From Gnetum montanum (taxonomy: Eukaryota > Streptophyta > Gnetopsida > Gnetales > Gnetaceae): a stretch of DNA of 64,000 nucleotides. Position 1 is the stretch's first letter. Each line of letters starts with the position of its first letter. Positions 44,509-55,372 of the stretch are shown one piece after another. A model generated the notes under the pieces. That model saw only the letters and a program-made list of their open reading frames with translations. It was not told the DNA's origin and did no database searches. The stretch lies in the NCBI GenBank assembly GCA_015680685.1, contig MNCI01037820.1, forward strand, positions 891,094-955,093, read 5' to 3'. The position numbers were made by a program, and so were the translations under genes.

Positions 44509-46590
44509 CTTTGTGGTGAACACTATACATAGATGACATCTAGATCCTCATTTGATAGCTTGAAGAGAGAGTAAAGAAAATGAGGGGCATTGCTACTGAT
44601 GTCTTGATTGCGCCATCCATTATTTATCCATAGCCACACAACCAAACTTGTTCCTGGCATAAACGCTCTAGCTCCAGTCCATCCCAAGTGCTTTCTCCTA
44701 TCCTAGTCCATAGTTCGTGTAATCGCCATCTACACACACAACATAGTCACAAATGAGCAAGGATAAGTAAACCATAATGTAGTTAATACCTTGCCTTGAT
44801 ATAAAGCCTATTGGCTAGGTTGTGGTTATGGTAGAAACTAGGTTAGAGGTTTATCACAGATAACTACCCAAGGTGTAGGGGTGATACAAGTAGTAGAATG
44901 GAAAAATTTGTGACAGGGCCCCCATGACTAAGAGCGAACCTCTGGTAGTAATAGGGTGGAAAAGTACAGGGAACAAGAAAAATAGGAAAAATAACAACGG
45001 CGATGCCAATAAAATGGATGTCATGGATAGGGATGAAATGAGAAATTGTTGATTGCAAGAAATGTTTAAGGAGAAGAATTTAACAATTGCACCATAAAGG
45101 AATGTTAGTGAGTCCTCCCCAAAGTAGGCTCATGCCCTTTATGCCTTGACAAACCCACAAACCAAAGAGTCCGTAGGCTCTATGAATGACATATGGAAAT
45201 AATGGTTAAATACTAACCCACAAGAATTTACCAAAGAATAACAATGCGTTAACTAGGAGATAGACTAATCATAAAACTGGCAATGAGGTGGAAAAATGGG
45301 AAGAAAGATGGAGAGTAGAAAATGGAATGGAGTCCCAAGAGCAAGGTTGTGTAAAGTCCCTTGTGTATTTTGTGGTTAAGTTGACTGAGTATAACTCATT
45401 CAAAATCTGGACTTAAACCAACCACATTCAGTGACCTCACATCAATACACTTGGTCAATCCATCCCCTTGAAGCAACAAGAATGCTTCCCCAAAGAGTCA
45501 CTACCATTCCAAGGAGAGCAAGATGTAGAAGTAGGAAGTGACAAAGGGCCTTAGTTAGAGGGAACTATCAGGCATGGGTAACATGTCTTTCCAGTGCCAT
45601 AACCATTGTAGCTTAGATTTCTTTATTATGTCTAAGGGGTGTGCCATACCATGAAAAGACTTATTTGATTTATTCGACTTCCTAATAATTGGTCATCGAT
45701 GGAATGGCAGAGAACCCATGAAAAGCATCAAAGTACCCAAGAGAATAGCCAGCACATGTGCATCGAATCCCCTTGAAGTCACACCCTTTTCAACCATTGA
45801 ATCCTTCCTCGGTTTGAAGAATACAAAGCCACCAATTCATTAATAAGTTTATTTTGAAAAAGAGACAATACAGTTCCAAGCCAAGGGAGATCATAGAGTT
45901 GAATGGATGAATGGACGATGTGGACTCATTGCCTATTTTGTCAAGAGAACCATATCTTAATATCAACATTGAAAATCAAAGGTAAAAACAAAACATTAGC
46001 AACCAACATCATTATGATACAATCCACCATCATGAGCACTTATTGTAAGATGAATTAAAGTAATCAAACAAAGAAATAGTAAAATTGTGAATGATGGTGT
46101 AAAATAAGAATAAGTAAATTTGAAAAATCTACAAAACAAAAATGTATAGAAAAAATACAAAAAGAACTGAGGGATTTGAATGATTAACATTTGTGGCCAT
46201 CTCCCCCACGACTGACGTGGTAGGAGGCAATCCGAAATAGGAAGCAAAGTTGTCCACCAACATAGGTAGCATTGGTACTAGCTATCCTAGGCTCATGGAA
46301 AGGTTTGGTTTATTAGACATTAACCAATAGTTTCTTGTCTGGGCTCTTAGGTTCGTAAATCATCATGGCCCCTAAAGGAAAAGTTGCATAAATAATATAA
46401 GGTCCTTCCCACAATGTTTGAAATTTAGTGTGTTGTGGGACATGTGTGGGATTCCAGTACAAAACCTTATCTCCTGGTTGATATTTAACTTTCCTAATTT
46501 TCAGGTTATGACATCATTTATTGAAGGCCTTGTGCAATTCTTTAGATGATAGGGTAGCTGATCAGTTCTCATCTAGCAAGTTAAGGATCA
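44509..46590 (-). other. 3' untranslated region of E2
   Basis: No conserved ORF. A diverged form of the shared block is at 45,106-45,200 (AGTCCTCCCCAAAGTAGGCT); internal polypurine tract at 46,198-46,214 (minus GTCGTGGGGGAGATGG). Integrase C-terminal remnants may reach to about 46,310. Confidence 0.55.
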
Positions 46591-47238
46591 TTAACTATTC
46601 TTTTGTGCTAGATCAAGGTCAAGGTTGAGATCACACACCATAGATAGTGTATGAAGTTCTACTTGAATGGGAAGTATTGGAAGTTTCCCGTACACTAACT
46701 CATAGGGAGAGTAGCCTATAGGGAGTTTCCATTTGGAGCAATATGCCCAAAGAGCATTGTTCAGCTTGGTTCTCCAATCTCTCCTATACTTGCTAATAGT
46801 TTTTGTCAATATTTTCATAATCTCCCTATTAGTGACCTCGGCTTGACCGTTCACTTGAGGGTGGTATGGAGTAGTCAGTTTTTGTTCAACCCCTAAGCGT
46901 TGCATCAGCTTCCAAAAATTTGCACATGTAAAATGTGTGCCATTATCAAAAATAAGTGCACGAGGCACGCCAAACCTATTTATGATTTGTTGTTGAAAAA
47001 ATCGTGTAGTTGTAGATGATGTACAATCCTTAACAGCAGCTGCTTCTACCAATTTTTTAAAGTAGTCAACAAAAATAATGATGTAAGCGCAAGTCAAACC
47101 CTCAGTTGGTTCCATGCATATAGTTGAACTACTCTTTTGATCAGTTGTCAGCCACTGGGTGTCCTCTTGTCTTGTGGTTGCTACATACATGCATCTTTGT
47201 ATATTAGTCACTTGTGCACATTGATTGCATGTAGGCAA
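46591..47238 (-). pseudogene. Integrase core of E2 fused in frame to the post-protease linker
   Basis: The first about 47 residues (CNQCAQVTNIQRCMYVATT, WLTTDQKS) match the segment after protease in E3 (54,775-54,905). They run straight into integrase: AYIIIFVDYFKKLVEAAAVK (catalytic Asp), NRFGVPRALIFDNGTHFTC (second Asp) and TTPYHPQVNGQAEVTNREI (Glu), then WAYCSKWKLPIGYSPYELVY. RT and RNase H, normally between these parts, are missing without breaking the frame. All three acidic residues are present. Stops follow at 46,590 and below. Confidence 0.8.
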
Positions 47239-47265
47239 TGTTAAACATTGTACAAACCATGACTT

Positions 47266-47690
47266 CTAAATGCAGTTACATCCTATGTCATTGTATGTGA
47301 TGCATGGAACTTTCTTCTTCTCCATCTTCTCAAATGTATTTTTCTTTGATACTTCTAGGGAAAGATCGCGGACTTTTAGGCACGCGTCAATTGTGCTTAG
47401 CCATGCTCTTCCCATTATGATTGGGAAGTTCCCCTTAGCGTTGTTCACTTGAATCACTAGGAATTTAGCTAGATACAACCACCCATAAACAGTGGTGACA
47501 ATGTCCTCCACTAGTCCTAATGGGATAGTGATGGACTGGTCGGCCAACTCTAAACAAATGTTACTCTTTTTTAGTGGAGGTAGGTTCTAGGATTTGTACA
47601 TTTCTTGAGAAATTAAGTTGACCTCAGAACCTAAATCCAAAAGAGCTTTGCATGGCTCATTCCCAACAATTTGTAAATATATAAGAGGAC
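47266..47690 (-). pseudogene. Protease of E2
   Basis: The active-site block reads KALLDLGSEVNLIS near 47,610-47,655 (DLG where retropepsins have DTG or DSG). A stop follows in MYKS-stop. The open piece 47,266-47,547 has LADQSITIPLGLVED, then KFLVIQVNNAKGNFPIIMGR and WLSTIDACLKV, the ILGRPWL-equivalent block. Close homologue in E3 at 54,350-54,700. Confidence 0.7.
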
Positions 47691-47921
47691 TTCCAAGATT
47701 AGAAAATTTTCTAGGAAGATGGTTGGCCTTAATCTAATCGGTAATGGCATGAGTTAACATGACCATATGTGTTGGGCGTGGTGTTTGGCCTGAAGGGAGT
47801 TTCAAAATTTTGATTGGTAATGAGGCATCTAAAGGATTAGCCGCTTGTGGTTGTAAGGGCTTAGTTGGACTGTTGGTTCTGAAGAAAGGCCTTTTCTTTA
47901 TTTGATTGTCAGAATAGTAGA

Positions 47922-50292
47922 TTAAGAGTTAACAGCCCTTGTAGCGTTACGCTGCTGTGGCTGGGTAGGGAGTTCACCCTGCATAGTTGGAGTAGGTGGT
48001 AATGGAGATATGGGTGGAAGAGGTGCAGCCAAATGAGAAGGATAGTATGTTTGTGAAACATCACCCCTAGGAAAAGGAGTCCTATAGTACTCACGGGCTT
48101 GGTAGTGAGGTTGAGGAGTGACATGACCAGTAGAGTCACATGGAGAGACTAGTTGTTGCATGTAATATCCATATGGGTCAGGTTGAGGGTAAGGATACTG
48201 TTGCCATGGTGGTGGCATTTCCAATGACTATGGATGCTGCCACTATTGATACTGCTCAGTTGGTTGTGGTGGAGTTCCACTTGGATAATATGTTAAGGGT
48301 TGGTGGAACTATCTTGGGTTACCTTGGGGATAAGGTAACCTTTAGGGTGTTTGCCTTCTGTTCAATCGTGGATTGAGTGCATACACCCTAGACTCCTGTA
48401 GATGTGATATTACAGGGTAACATCCCTTAGTATGGTTGTATTGGCATATCTCACATCCACTATTATTGTCTGTATCTGAATCCACAACCTCTTCGATGAT
48501 AGCAACTTTTCCCTTACTCTTGTTACATGCATGTTTAGTTTCTCTCTTTTTTCTTTTTTCCTGTTCACTACCTTGCTCTCTAGACTCCTCTACTATTTTG
48601 AGAATGGTTTGAAATATATTATCTAAGGAGTCCCACATTTGGTCTACCTTTTCCAATACTTCAAATGCCAAATTTTGAATAGGCAAATTTTTCCTATTCA
48701 CCATCTCTTCTAGTGGTGACTCTTCTTCATCCTCAAAAAATCTTACTTCCTTCTTTCAGATGGAAGGATCTCTGTTATATTCCTCTGCACTTTCTCTTTT
48801 CCATCACTCACCTTCCTCTTTAGCAACTTGCTCCAATAATCTTTGTACTTGATGGGTCCTAAGCTCAGATAGTCTTCCTTAGGCATAAGTCCCAAGGGCC
48901 CTTCATGCTTCATGCTTAAGTCCATCTACAATATGGCATAGTTGATCTCTCTACGAATAACCATGGCTAAGACAATGATGTAATAGTGCATAATATTGGT
49001 CCATGGCAGCATCTAAGGATTCATGTCCTCCTTGTTTCTAGCCTTGGATTTGCTTTCGCAGGTTGGACACTTAGGAGTACATTTGGTACTTATTGTTGAA
49101 TAATTTTAACATAGTACTCTACCTATGAATGGATTCTGGTTCTAAGGACTGGTACCAACTTTCCGCTTCTTTGATTAGTGTCCATGGAAACAACTTTAAT
49201 TTTTACCATTTGTTTTCTATGTTTTGTAAAGCACATGCATCATGAAATGCTTGTAGATGATTTTGAGGATTAGTGTTGTATCCTCCTTCAAATCATGGGA
49301 TATTGTTCATGTCTAATCTCTTGATCCTACTATCCTTTTGGTGCCTTGTTGGGATCCTAACGGCCTCAGTTATGTCTAACATACTTCGAGGAGTAAGTAG
49401 GGGTTCATTGTGATCATCTCGTCTGTGGCATCTATGATGCTCATGTTGTTCCCTACTCTTCCTTCTTTCATGGTGTGTTTCTCTAGAGTGCCCTCATCCC
49501 CTTTCTCGAATACTTTGTCTATGATTCCCATTTCGCCTACTCTTATCCTCATGGTCTTTTTCTTTGTGAGTGCGTCCAGATCCTGAAGGAGAGTATGAAG
49601 GAGATGATAAAGGTGAAGAAGAAGGAGGACTATCACCATGTCAATGCCTACTTTCTTCTCTTTAGTGGTCATGGCCTCGATCGCAGTTACGATCGGAATG
49701 TCCATCTTTGTCATGTGTTCGTGTTCCTTTTTTAGACCCTTTATGTTTGTCGGTGCCAAAATCTGGGTTATGGATAGTTGAGTAAAGATTCTGATACACA
49801 ACCCCTTGACCAAAGTCAACGGAAGGAACATCATTGTGTGGGTGACTGTTTGAGGTAGGTTCACCACCCTCATTTTCGCTTAGGACATGTGGGACATTTT
49901 ATGACAAATTTTCCTTGATGGATTCATGAGATATCTCCTGTTTGTAAATCTCTTTGATGTTGTGCCTCCGTGGGTTGATACTCTCTCGAGTCATGATCAT
50001 GCACAACGTACTCTACTTATAAGTGTTGCATACCAATTCGTGTGAGATCACGAAGAAGCATGCCCAAGACTAAGCAATCGGGAGGTAACACTATGTTACC
50101 TTCTAAATCTCGCCAACACAGTTGTTTATCCTGGTGAAGGATAAAGGTAAAGTTTGGTATATACTCATCAGGATGAACATATACCACACGAAATTGTTGA
50201 GGGACTGGTGGATTATCATATGTACTGTGCCTTCGATTGTTCCTTGTATCACACCTAGGTCATGAAACACTTTTGCACGAAGAAGTAGACAT
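47922..50292 (-). pseudogene. gag of E2 (broken)
   Basis: Start near 50,292 (MSTSSCKSVS). An N-terminal domain VVYVHPDEYIPNFTFILHQD, then WRDLEGNIVLPPD (50,080-50,200), is shared with E3 but not with TR1/C2/E1. The capsid core is spread over frames at 48,740-49,380. Variant zinc knuckle CEICQYNHTKGC at about 48,440-48,475, followed by a Pro/Gln-rich tail (47,922-48,224). 49,376-49,873 is an Arg/Asp/Ser-repeat region read in a shifted frame. Many stops. Confidence 0.7.
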
Positions 50293-50415
50293 GATTGTCT
50301 ATTCAATGTGCATTGTATTATATATTATTATTTTTTTCCTTGTAACCAACCCTAAGGGTTCATTCCAACGATGAAAAATATTTCCTAAGTTCTAATTAGG
50401 GCACAAACAACAAAG

Positions 50416-50433
50416 TCCCTAACAATGGTGCCA
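50416..50433 (-). other. Primer binding site of E2, tRNA-Asp type
   Basis: Minus strand TGGCACCATTGTTAGGGA, one base from the LTR. Confidence 0.7.
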
Positions 50434-50434
50434 T

Positions 50435-50878
50435 TGATGAGTGGTGAAGTATCCCTATGCTCAACCATACAAATACCAGCATACACACCTGATCTTTTCG
50501 AATTCCAAGGACTAAGTGCTTATGCACCTTTGTGGAACAAGGAAAAATTAGTCAATTGTTGTCTTCCCAAGCTTACTTGTATAACACGATTGTATGGTTA
50601 AGTAAACTTGAGGTACATGATTTTTATAGTTTTTAAGTTTTTATGTCCTAGTGCTGCAAAAGGGAGGAGAGAGATAACTAAGTAACTAATTTTAATTTAA
50701 CTACTTAACTATGCTTAACTAGTCTTAACACTAGCATCCATTCTCACTTGTCATACACATCCTGAACCAGTACAACACTACTAGGATTACCAAACGCTAA
50801 TTGTTACTCGGTTACCAAGTGTTACATGCATGCTCAAAGTGATCGTATTGAGTGTGCTTACTTAGGAGAGTTGCAGGG
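50435..50878 (-). repeat. E2 right (5') LTR, first segment
   Basis: TGATGAGTGGTGAAGTATCC to GAGAGTTGCAGGG. It is interrupted by E3 and resumes at 58,069. The left LTR (43,100-43,125) shows the uninterrupted site GAGTTTCAGGGTGAGAGAGA. Confidence 0.9.
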
Positions 50879-51826
50879 TGATGGGACGTGATATTGCATG
50901 AGCCGCGATATTGCATCCCTTGGGATATCGCGTACGCGATATCGCATCATCCCCCGTGATATCGTGTACATGATATCGCAGTCCACTGCCATATCTATAA
51001 ATAAGAGGCAGCACTTCCCTTATTCATCATCCTAGGCTAGAAGTAGGGAAACTCTGGCAAATTGATCACTCTAGAGATAGAATATTTTCCATGTGCCCGT
51101 AGTAGGAGTCCCCAAGTGAACGGATCTTTATTCGAGCAGCTTTGTACCTGAACGCAAGTTGTGTTTGGCAATAAAGATGAGCTTTGTGGATAAACCTTGT
51201 AGTGTATGAAATAGGTTTTATTACATGTTATTTCCTGCAGTAGCACGGTATGAGTACGACTTGATTACGAGCATTTACAAATGTGTACGGTTAGTCAAGG
51301 AATCGGTTGCTTATCACGATTAGTCACTCTCACCCTAAACTCCTAGAACGTGGGATAAGTACAACTTGGTTACGAGCATTTAAAGATGTGTACGGATAGC
51401 CAAGGAACAGATGCTTATCATGTTTACGCTAGTTAAGTGCCTCAGTACGACCACTTCGAGCACGTGCATTACGTGTGCTGATCCCAGTAACAATTAGTTT
51501 TTGGTAGCCACAATTGCATAGTTCAGGGTGTGTACGGTAAATGGGAGTAGATGCTGATACTAGGTAACTTAGACTTAGTGCATTAGTTAGAGTTAGTCTT
51601 AGTTTCTCAACCCTTTCCTCGTAGTGCAGAAGACATAAAAATTATATACCTCAGACTTGCTTAACCATACACCGTGACACATACAAGTAAGTTTGGAAAG
51701 ACAACGATTAATTAACCCCAAGTGTTCCATGGGGCATGTAGGCATTTAGTCTGTGGAGTTTCAGTGGATTGTGCATGCGACGCTCGTATTCATATGGTTG
51801 AGTGTAGGGATACTCGCCACTCATCA
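50879..51826 (+). repeat. E3 5' LTR
   Basis: TGATGGGACGTGATATTGCA to CGCCACTCATCA, 948 bp. TATA CTATAAATA at 50,995-51,003. U3 holds the 20-bp palindrome GATATCGCGTACGCGATATC at 50,924-50,943. Compared with the 3' LTR it has about 50 bp extra in this palindrome region. Confidence 0.9.
50995..51003 (+). promoter_or_regulatory. TATA box of E3 5' LTR
   Basis: CTATAAATA, also at 57,201-57,209 in the 3' LTR and at 43,780-43,788 in S1, each followed by AGAGG and a CATCATCCTAGG element about 30 bp later. Confidence 0.65.
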
Positions 51827-51827
51827 T

Positions 51828-51845
51828 TGGCGGCATTGTCGGGGA
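51828..51845 (+). other. Primer binding site of E3, tRNA-Asp type
   Basis: TGGCGGCATTGTCGGGGA, one base after the LTR; three mismatches to the complement of the plant tRNA-Asp 3' end. Confidence 0.8.
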
Positions 51846-51964
51846 CTAAGTGTTTGTACGCTAAATAGAACATAAAGGAAATCATTCAAATCGCTGGGAG
51901 CCTTTACGAACCTTTGGGTTAATTAATTATATAAGAATTTATATAACAGTGAAATAGCACACCA

Positions 51965-54110
51965 ATGGAAATGACTTCTTCTCACAAATCTAATTCACCA
52001 CCTAGGACTAATACTAAAGACAGTTGGCAACATACAATGCATAACCAAAACCAGACACGTCCTAAACAATACAAGATAGTTTATACTCATCCTAATGAGC
52101 ATATCCCAAACCTTACCTTTATTCTCCATCAAGATGAACAGCTGCAATGGAGAGATCTGCAAGGTAACATCGTGTTACCCCCAGATCGATCAGTCTCTAA
52201 CATGATCTTCCATGCCTTGGCACAGATTGGCATGTAATAACTATTTGTTGAATACATTGCTAAGGATTTTGATATGAGGGATTACCATCCCACATACACA
52301 CAACGTATGAGGGACTTAAGGTAAGAGAGTCAACATACACTGTTGAAGGGTAAGGTCCCACACGTCCTTAGCAAAATAGGAGATGAGGAACCCCTTATAA
52401 CGGGTTCTTTAGCAATTGATGTTCCCCCTCCTAACGATGGCGTAGAGGTAAGGCATCAAAACTACGCTTAACGATTCATACTACTGGTTCTGATCCCCAT
52501 GAATGCCAACTATTCACGGAAGGAACAACAACTCACGCTAAGGATGGGCACTTTGATTGTTATAACGATCGGGGCTGAAGTAGCCAAAGAGAAGGTAAGA
52601 AGCATCGCCATGATGATGGCTCACCTTCTTCTTCTCCTTCATCTCACCACTGATCCTCTCCTTCCACATCTGGGCACAGCCATCGTGAACATAACGGTGA
52701 GGATAAAGGTAAGGAAGACAAGAGATCTCGATGGGAAAGTCAAGAAAGAGGACAAGGGCAAGGACGTAGGGAGAGTAGGGAACCACAAAGAAATCATATG
52801 CATCATGAAAGATATGATCATGATGAACCCCTACTCACAACCCGAAGTATGCTTGACATTATAGAGGTTGTTAGGATTCCAACAAGGCACTTAAAGGACA
52901 ATCGGATCAAGCATTTAGACATAAATAATATCCCACGTTTTGAAGGGGGATACAACGATGATCCACAGTATTATTTACAGGCATACCACGATGCCTGTGC
53001 CTTGCAGAATATAGACACTGAGTGGCAGAAGCTTAAGTTATTCCCAAGGACACTCACTAAAGAAGTAGAGAGTTGGTACCAGTCCTTAGAACTGAAAACC
53101 ATTAGGAGGTGGAGCACAATGCTTGAACTCTTCAACAATAAATATCAGACATAATCTAGAGTGTCCAATTTGCGTAAGCAGATCCAAGGTTGGAAACAAG
53201 GTGCTTATGAATCCTTGGATGCTGCCATGGCCTGCTACTATACATTGTTACATCGTTGCCCGGGTCAAGGGTACACTCAGCGGGATCAACTTAGCTGCAT
53301 CGTGGATGGGCTAAGGCACGAAAGGAGAAGAACCCTTGAGACTTATGCCCAAGGGAGATTATCCCAACTTAAAGCCCAAGAACTACAATGCTTGTTGGAA
53401 CAAGTAGCGCAAGAAGAGAGTGAACTACGTAAGAGGGAAAGTGCGAAAGAATACAACCGCGATCCCTCCCTTCGCAAGAAGGGAGTGAAATTATGTGATT
53501 AGGAGGATGAGTTACCACTCGAAGAGTTGGTGAACTAGAAAACCTTTCCAATCCAAAAATTAACAACCAAAGTATCAACCAAGGTGGAGCAAATGTGGGA
53601 TTCCTTAGACTCAAGAATTGAAACAGTCTTGAAAATTGTAGAAGAGTCTAAGAAGGAACGAAGTAGTGACAAAGGTAAGACAAAGCAGAGAAATTCAAGC
53701 CCTACACATAACAAGGGTAAGGGAAAAATTCCTATCTCTGATGAGGCTGTGGACTCTGACATAGACGATGATAGTGGATGTGAGATCTTCCACTATGACC
53801 ATCCTAAGGGATGTTGCCCAGTGATCTCACATCTACAGGAGTCTGGGGTGTATGCGCTAAATCCAAGATTCAACCAACGGCAAACACCCCGCAGGTTACC
53901 TTATCCACAAGGTAACCTAAGGCAGTTCCACCAACCACTAACGTACTATCCAAGTGGAANAGACATCTCACACTTATCCCATCCTCCAACTCCATCCACA
54001 CCTCTTCCACCTGTAGTTCGCATACAACCTGTTCCAACAATGCAAGGGGAACTACCTACTCAACCACAACAACATAACACCACGAGAGTTGTAAATATTC
54101 AAACTAGTGC
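51965..54110 (+). pseudogene. gag of E3 (broken)
   Basis: The N-terminal domain is 51,965-52,237 (MEMTSSHKSN; KIVYTHPNEHIPNLTFILHQ; WRDLQGNIVLPPD). A charged region (52,499-52,850) follows in shifted frames. The capsid core is 52,860-53,154 (NIPRFEGGYNDDPQYYLQAY, WQKLKLFPRTLTKEVESWYQ), a TAA at 53,153, then 53,161-53,502 (QIQGWKQGAYESLDAAMACY, CIVDGLRHERRRTLETYAQG). The variant zinc knuckle CEIFHYDHPKGCC is at about 53,782-53,820, followed by a Pro/Gln-rich tail. A single N is at 53,960. Less decayed than the E2 gag. Confidence 0.8.
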
Positions 54111-54329
54111 TGGTTCTGACAACTGTACAAAGAAAAGGCCCTTCTTCAGGACTAGGAGCCCAGAAAAACTCTCGCAACAACAAACAGTTGAGCCAATGTA
54201 CATGCCTCCATCATCTAACCCTTCGGAACACCCTTTAGTCCAAAATAACTGTACGCATATGGTTATCTTGACACATACCGTAACTGACTGGATCAAGGTA
54301 GGCCACCTTCCCAAGAAACTATCTGACCC

Positions 54330-54956
54330 TGGGAGCCCCTTAATTTATTTGCAAATCACCAAGAATGCACCACATCAGGCTCTTCTTGACTCAGGTTTCG
54401 GAGTCAATTTAATATCATGAGAAATGTATCAAGCCTGAAACCTACCCCAACTTAAGAAGAGTAACATCCAACTGGAGCTGGCTGACCAGTCCATCACCAT
54501 TCCCTTAGGATTGGTGGAGGACATCATCATCACTGTGTGTGTATGGTCATACCCAGCCAATTTCCTGGTGATTGAAGTTAACAACGAAGGGGGCTCCCAA
54601 TTATAATGGGAAGGCCATGCCTAAGTACAGTAGATGTGTACCTAGGGATCCGTGATCTTTCCTTGCAAATATATAAGATAAACATTTATGGAAAGATCAA
54701 GAAGAAGAAAGTTTCGTGCATCACATACAGTGACACAGAGGGTGATGATATGGAAGAATGTTCAGCATTGCTTCCATGTGAGCGGTGTGCCCAAGAAATA
54801 CAAATTCAGATGTGCCTGTATGTAGCAACCACACCAGTAGTAGGCACCTCGTGGTTGACAGCTACTAGAAAGAGCAAACTCATATGCACGGAACGAACTG
54901 AGGAAACTCATGCTAACAACGAAGGCATAGACACCTTAGAACATGAGCGTCGATAA
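54330..54956 (+). pseudogene. Protease and post-protease segment of E3
   Basis: HQALLDSGFGVNLIS (54,372-54,418) carries an intact D-S-G active site. A TGA at 54,418 and further stops follow; the flap and core are LADQSITIPLGLVED (54,478-54,522). The piece 54,606-54,956 reads GRPCLSTVDVYLGIRDLSLQ, then CERCAQEIQIQMCLYVATT. Homologous to E2 47,690-47,100. No RT or integrase sequence follows: the untranslated region starts about 100 bp later. Confidence 0.7.
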
Positions 54957-55049
54957 CTTCCACCCCTCAACCTAAAAACATCAATGGAAAGAAGTTGGGC
55001 ACTTTTACGAAATTCAAATAGACGTTCATTATTTCGAATCTCTCCCTTA

Positions 55050-55070
55050 CAATTCAGTCATGGGGGAGAT
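55050..55070 (+). other. Internal polypurine tract of E3
   Basis: GTCATGGGGGAGATGG, the counterpart of E2 46,198-46,214, about 2.1 kb upstream of the LTR-proximal tract (57,121-57,132). Both elements therefore carry two tracts. Confidence 0.55.
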
Positions 55071-55124
55071 GGCCACCTATGTTGATCCTTGGAGGCCCTT
55101 AGTTCTTTTTAGTTTTTTTTTTAC

Positions 55125-55300
55125 ACATATTTGTTTTACACCGTTTTGTTTAACACATTTTTGTTTTACATGTTTTTGTTTAACAAGTTTTTGTTTTACA
55201 CATTTTTGTTTTACAAGTTTTTGTTTTCCACATTTTTGTTTTACAAGTTTTTGTTTTCCACATTTTTGTTTTACACATTTTTTATTTTGCAAATTTCTTT
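55125..55300 (+). repeat. 15-bp tandem repeat, T-rich
   Basis: Units TTTTTGTTTTACAAG, TTTTTGTTTTCCACA and TTTTTGTTTTACACA alternate, with a 30-bp higher period in the middle. The E2 counterpart (near 46,100-46,170) is not expanded. The period is a multiple of three, so long ORFs appear on both strands; they are artefacts. Confidence 0.85.
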
Positions 55301-55341
55301 AACTTTTTTTGTTTTTGTTTTACAACATTATTATACGTTTC

Positions 55342-55346
<5 letters not shown>

Positions 55347-55372
<26 letters not shown>
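55347..55372 (+). repeat. (GT)n microsatellite
   Basis: Thirteen GT/TG dinucleotides. Confidence 0.95.

Noticed and set aside
44505-46590. env-like gene in E2
   Set aside because: No open frame with signal peptide, membrane segment or conservation; only untranslated sequence is supported.
55060-55302. Cys/Phe-rich repeat protein on the plus strand and Lys/Gln-rich repeat protein on the minus strand
   Set aside because: Both come from the 15-bp noncoding repeat, open in all frames; the homologous site in E2 has no such ORF.
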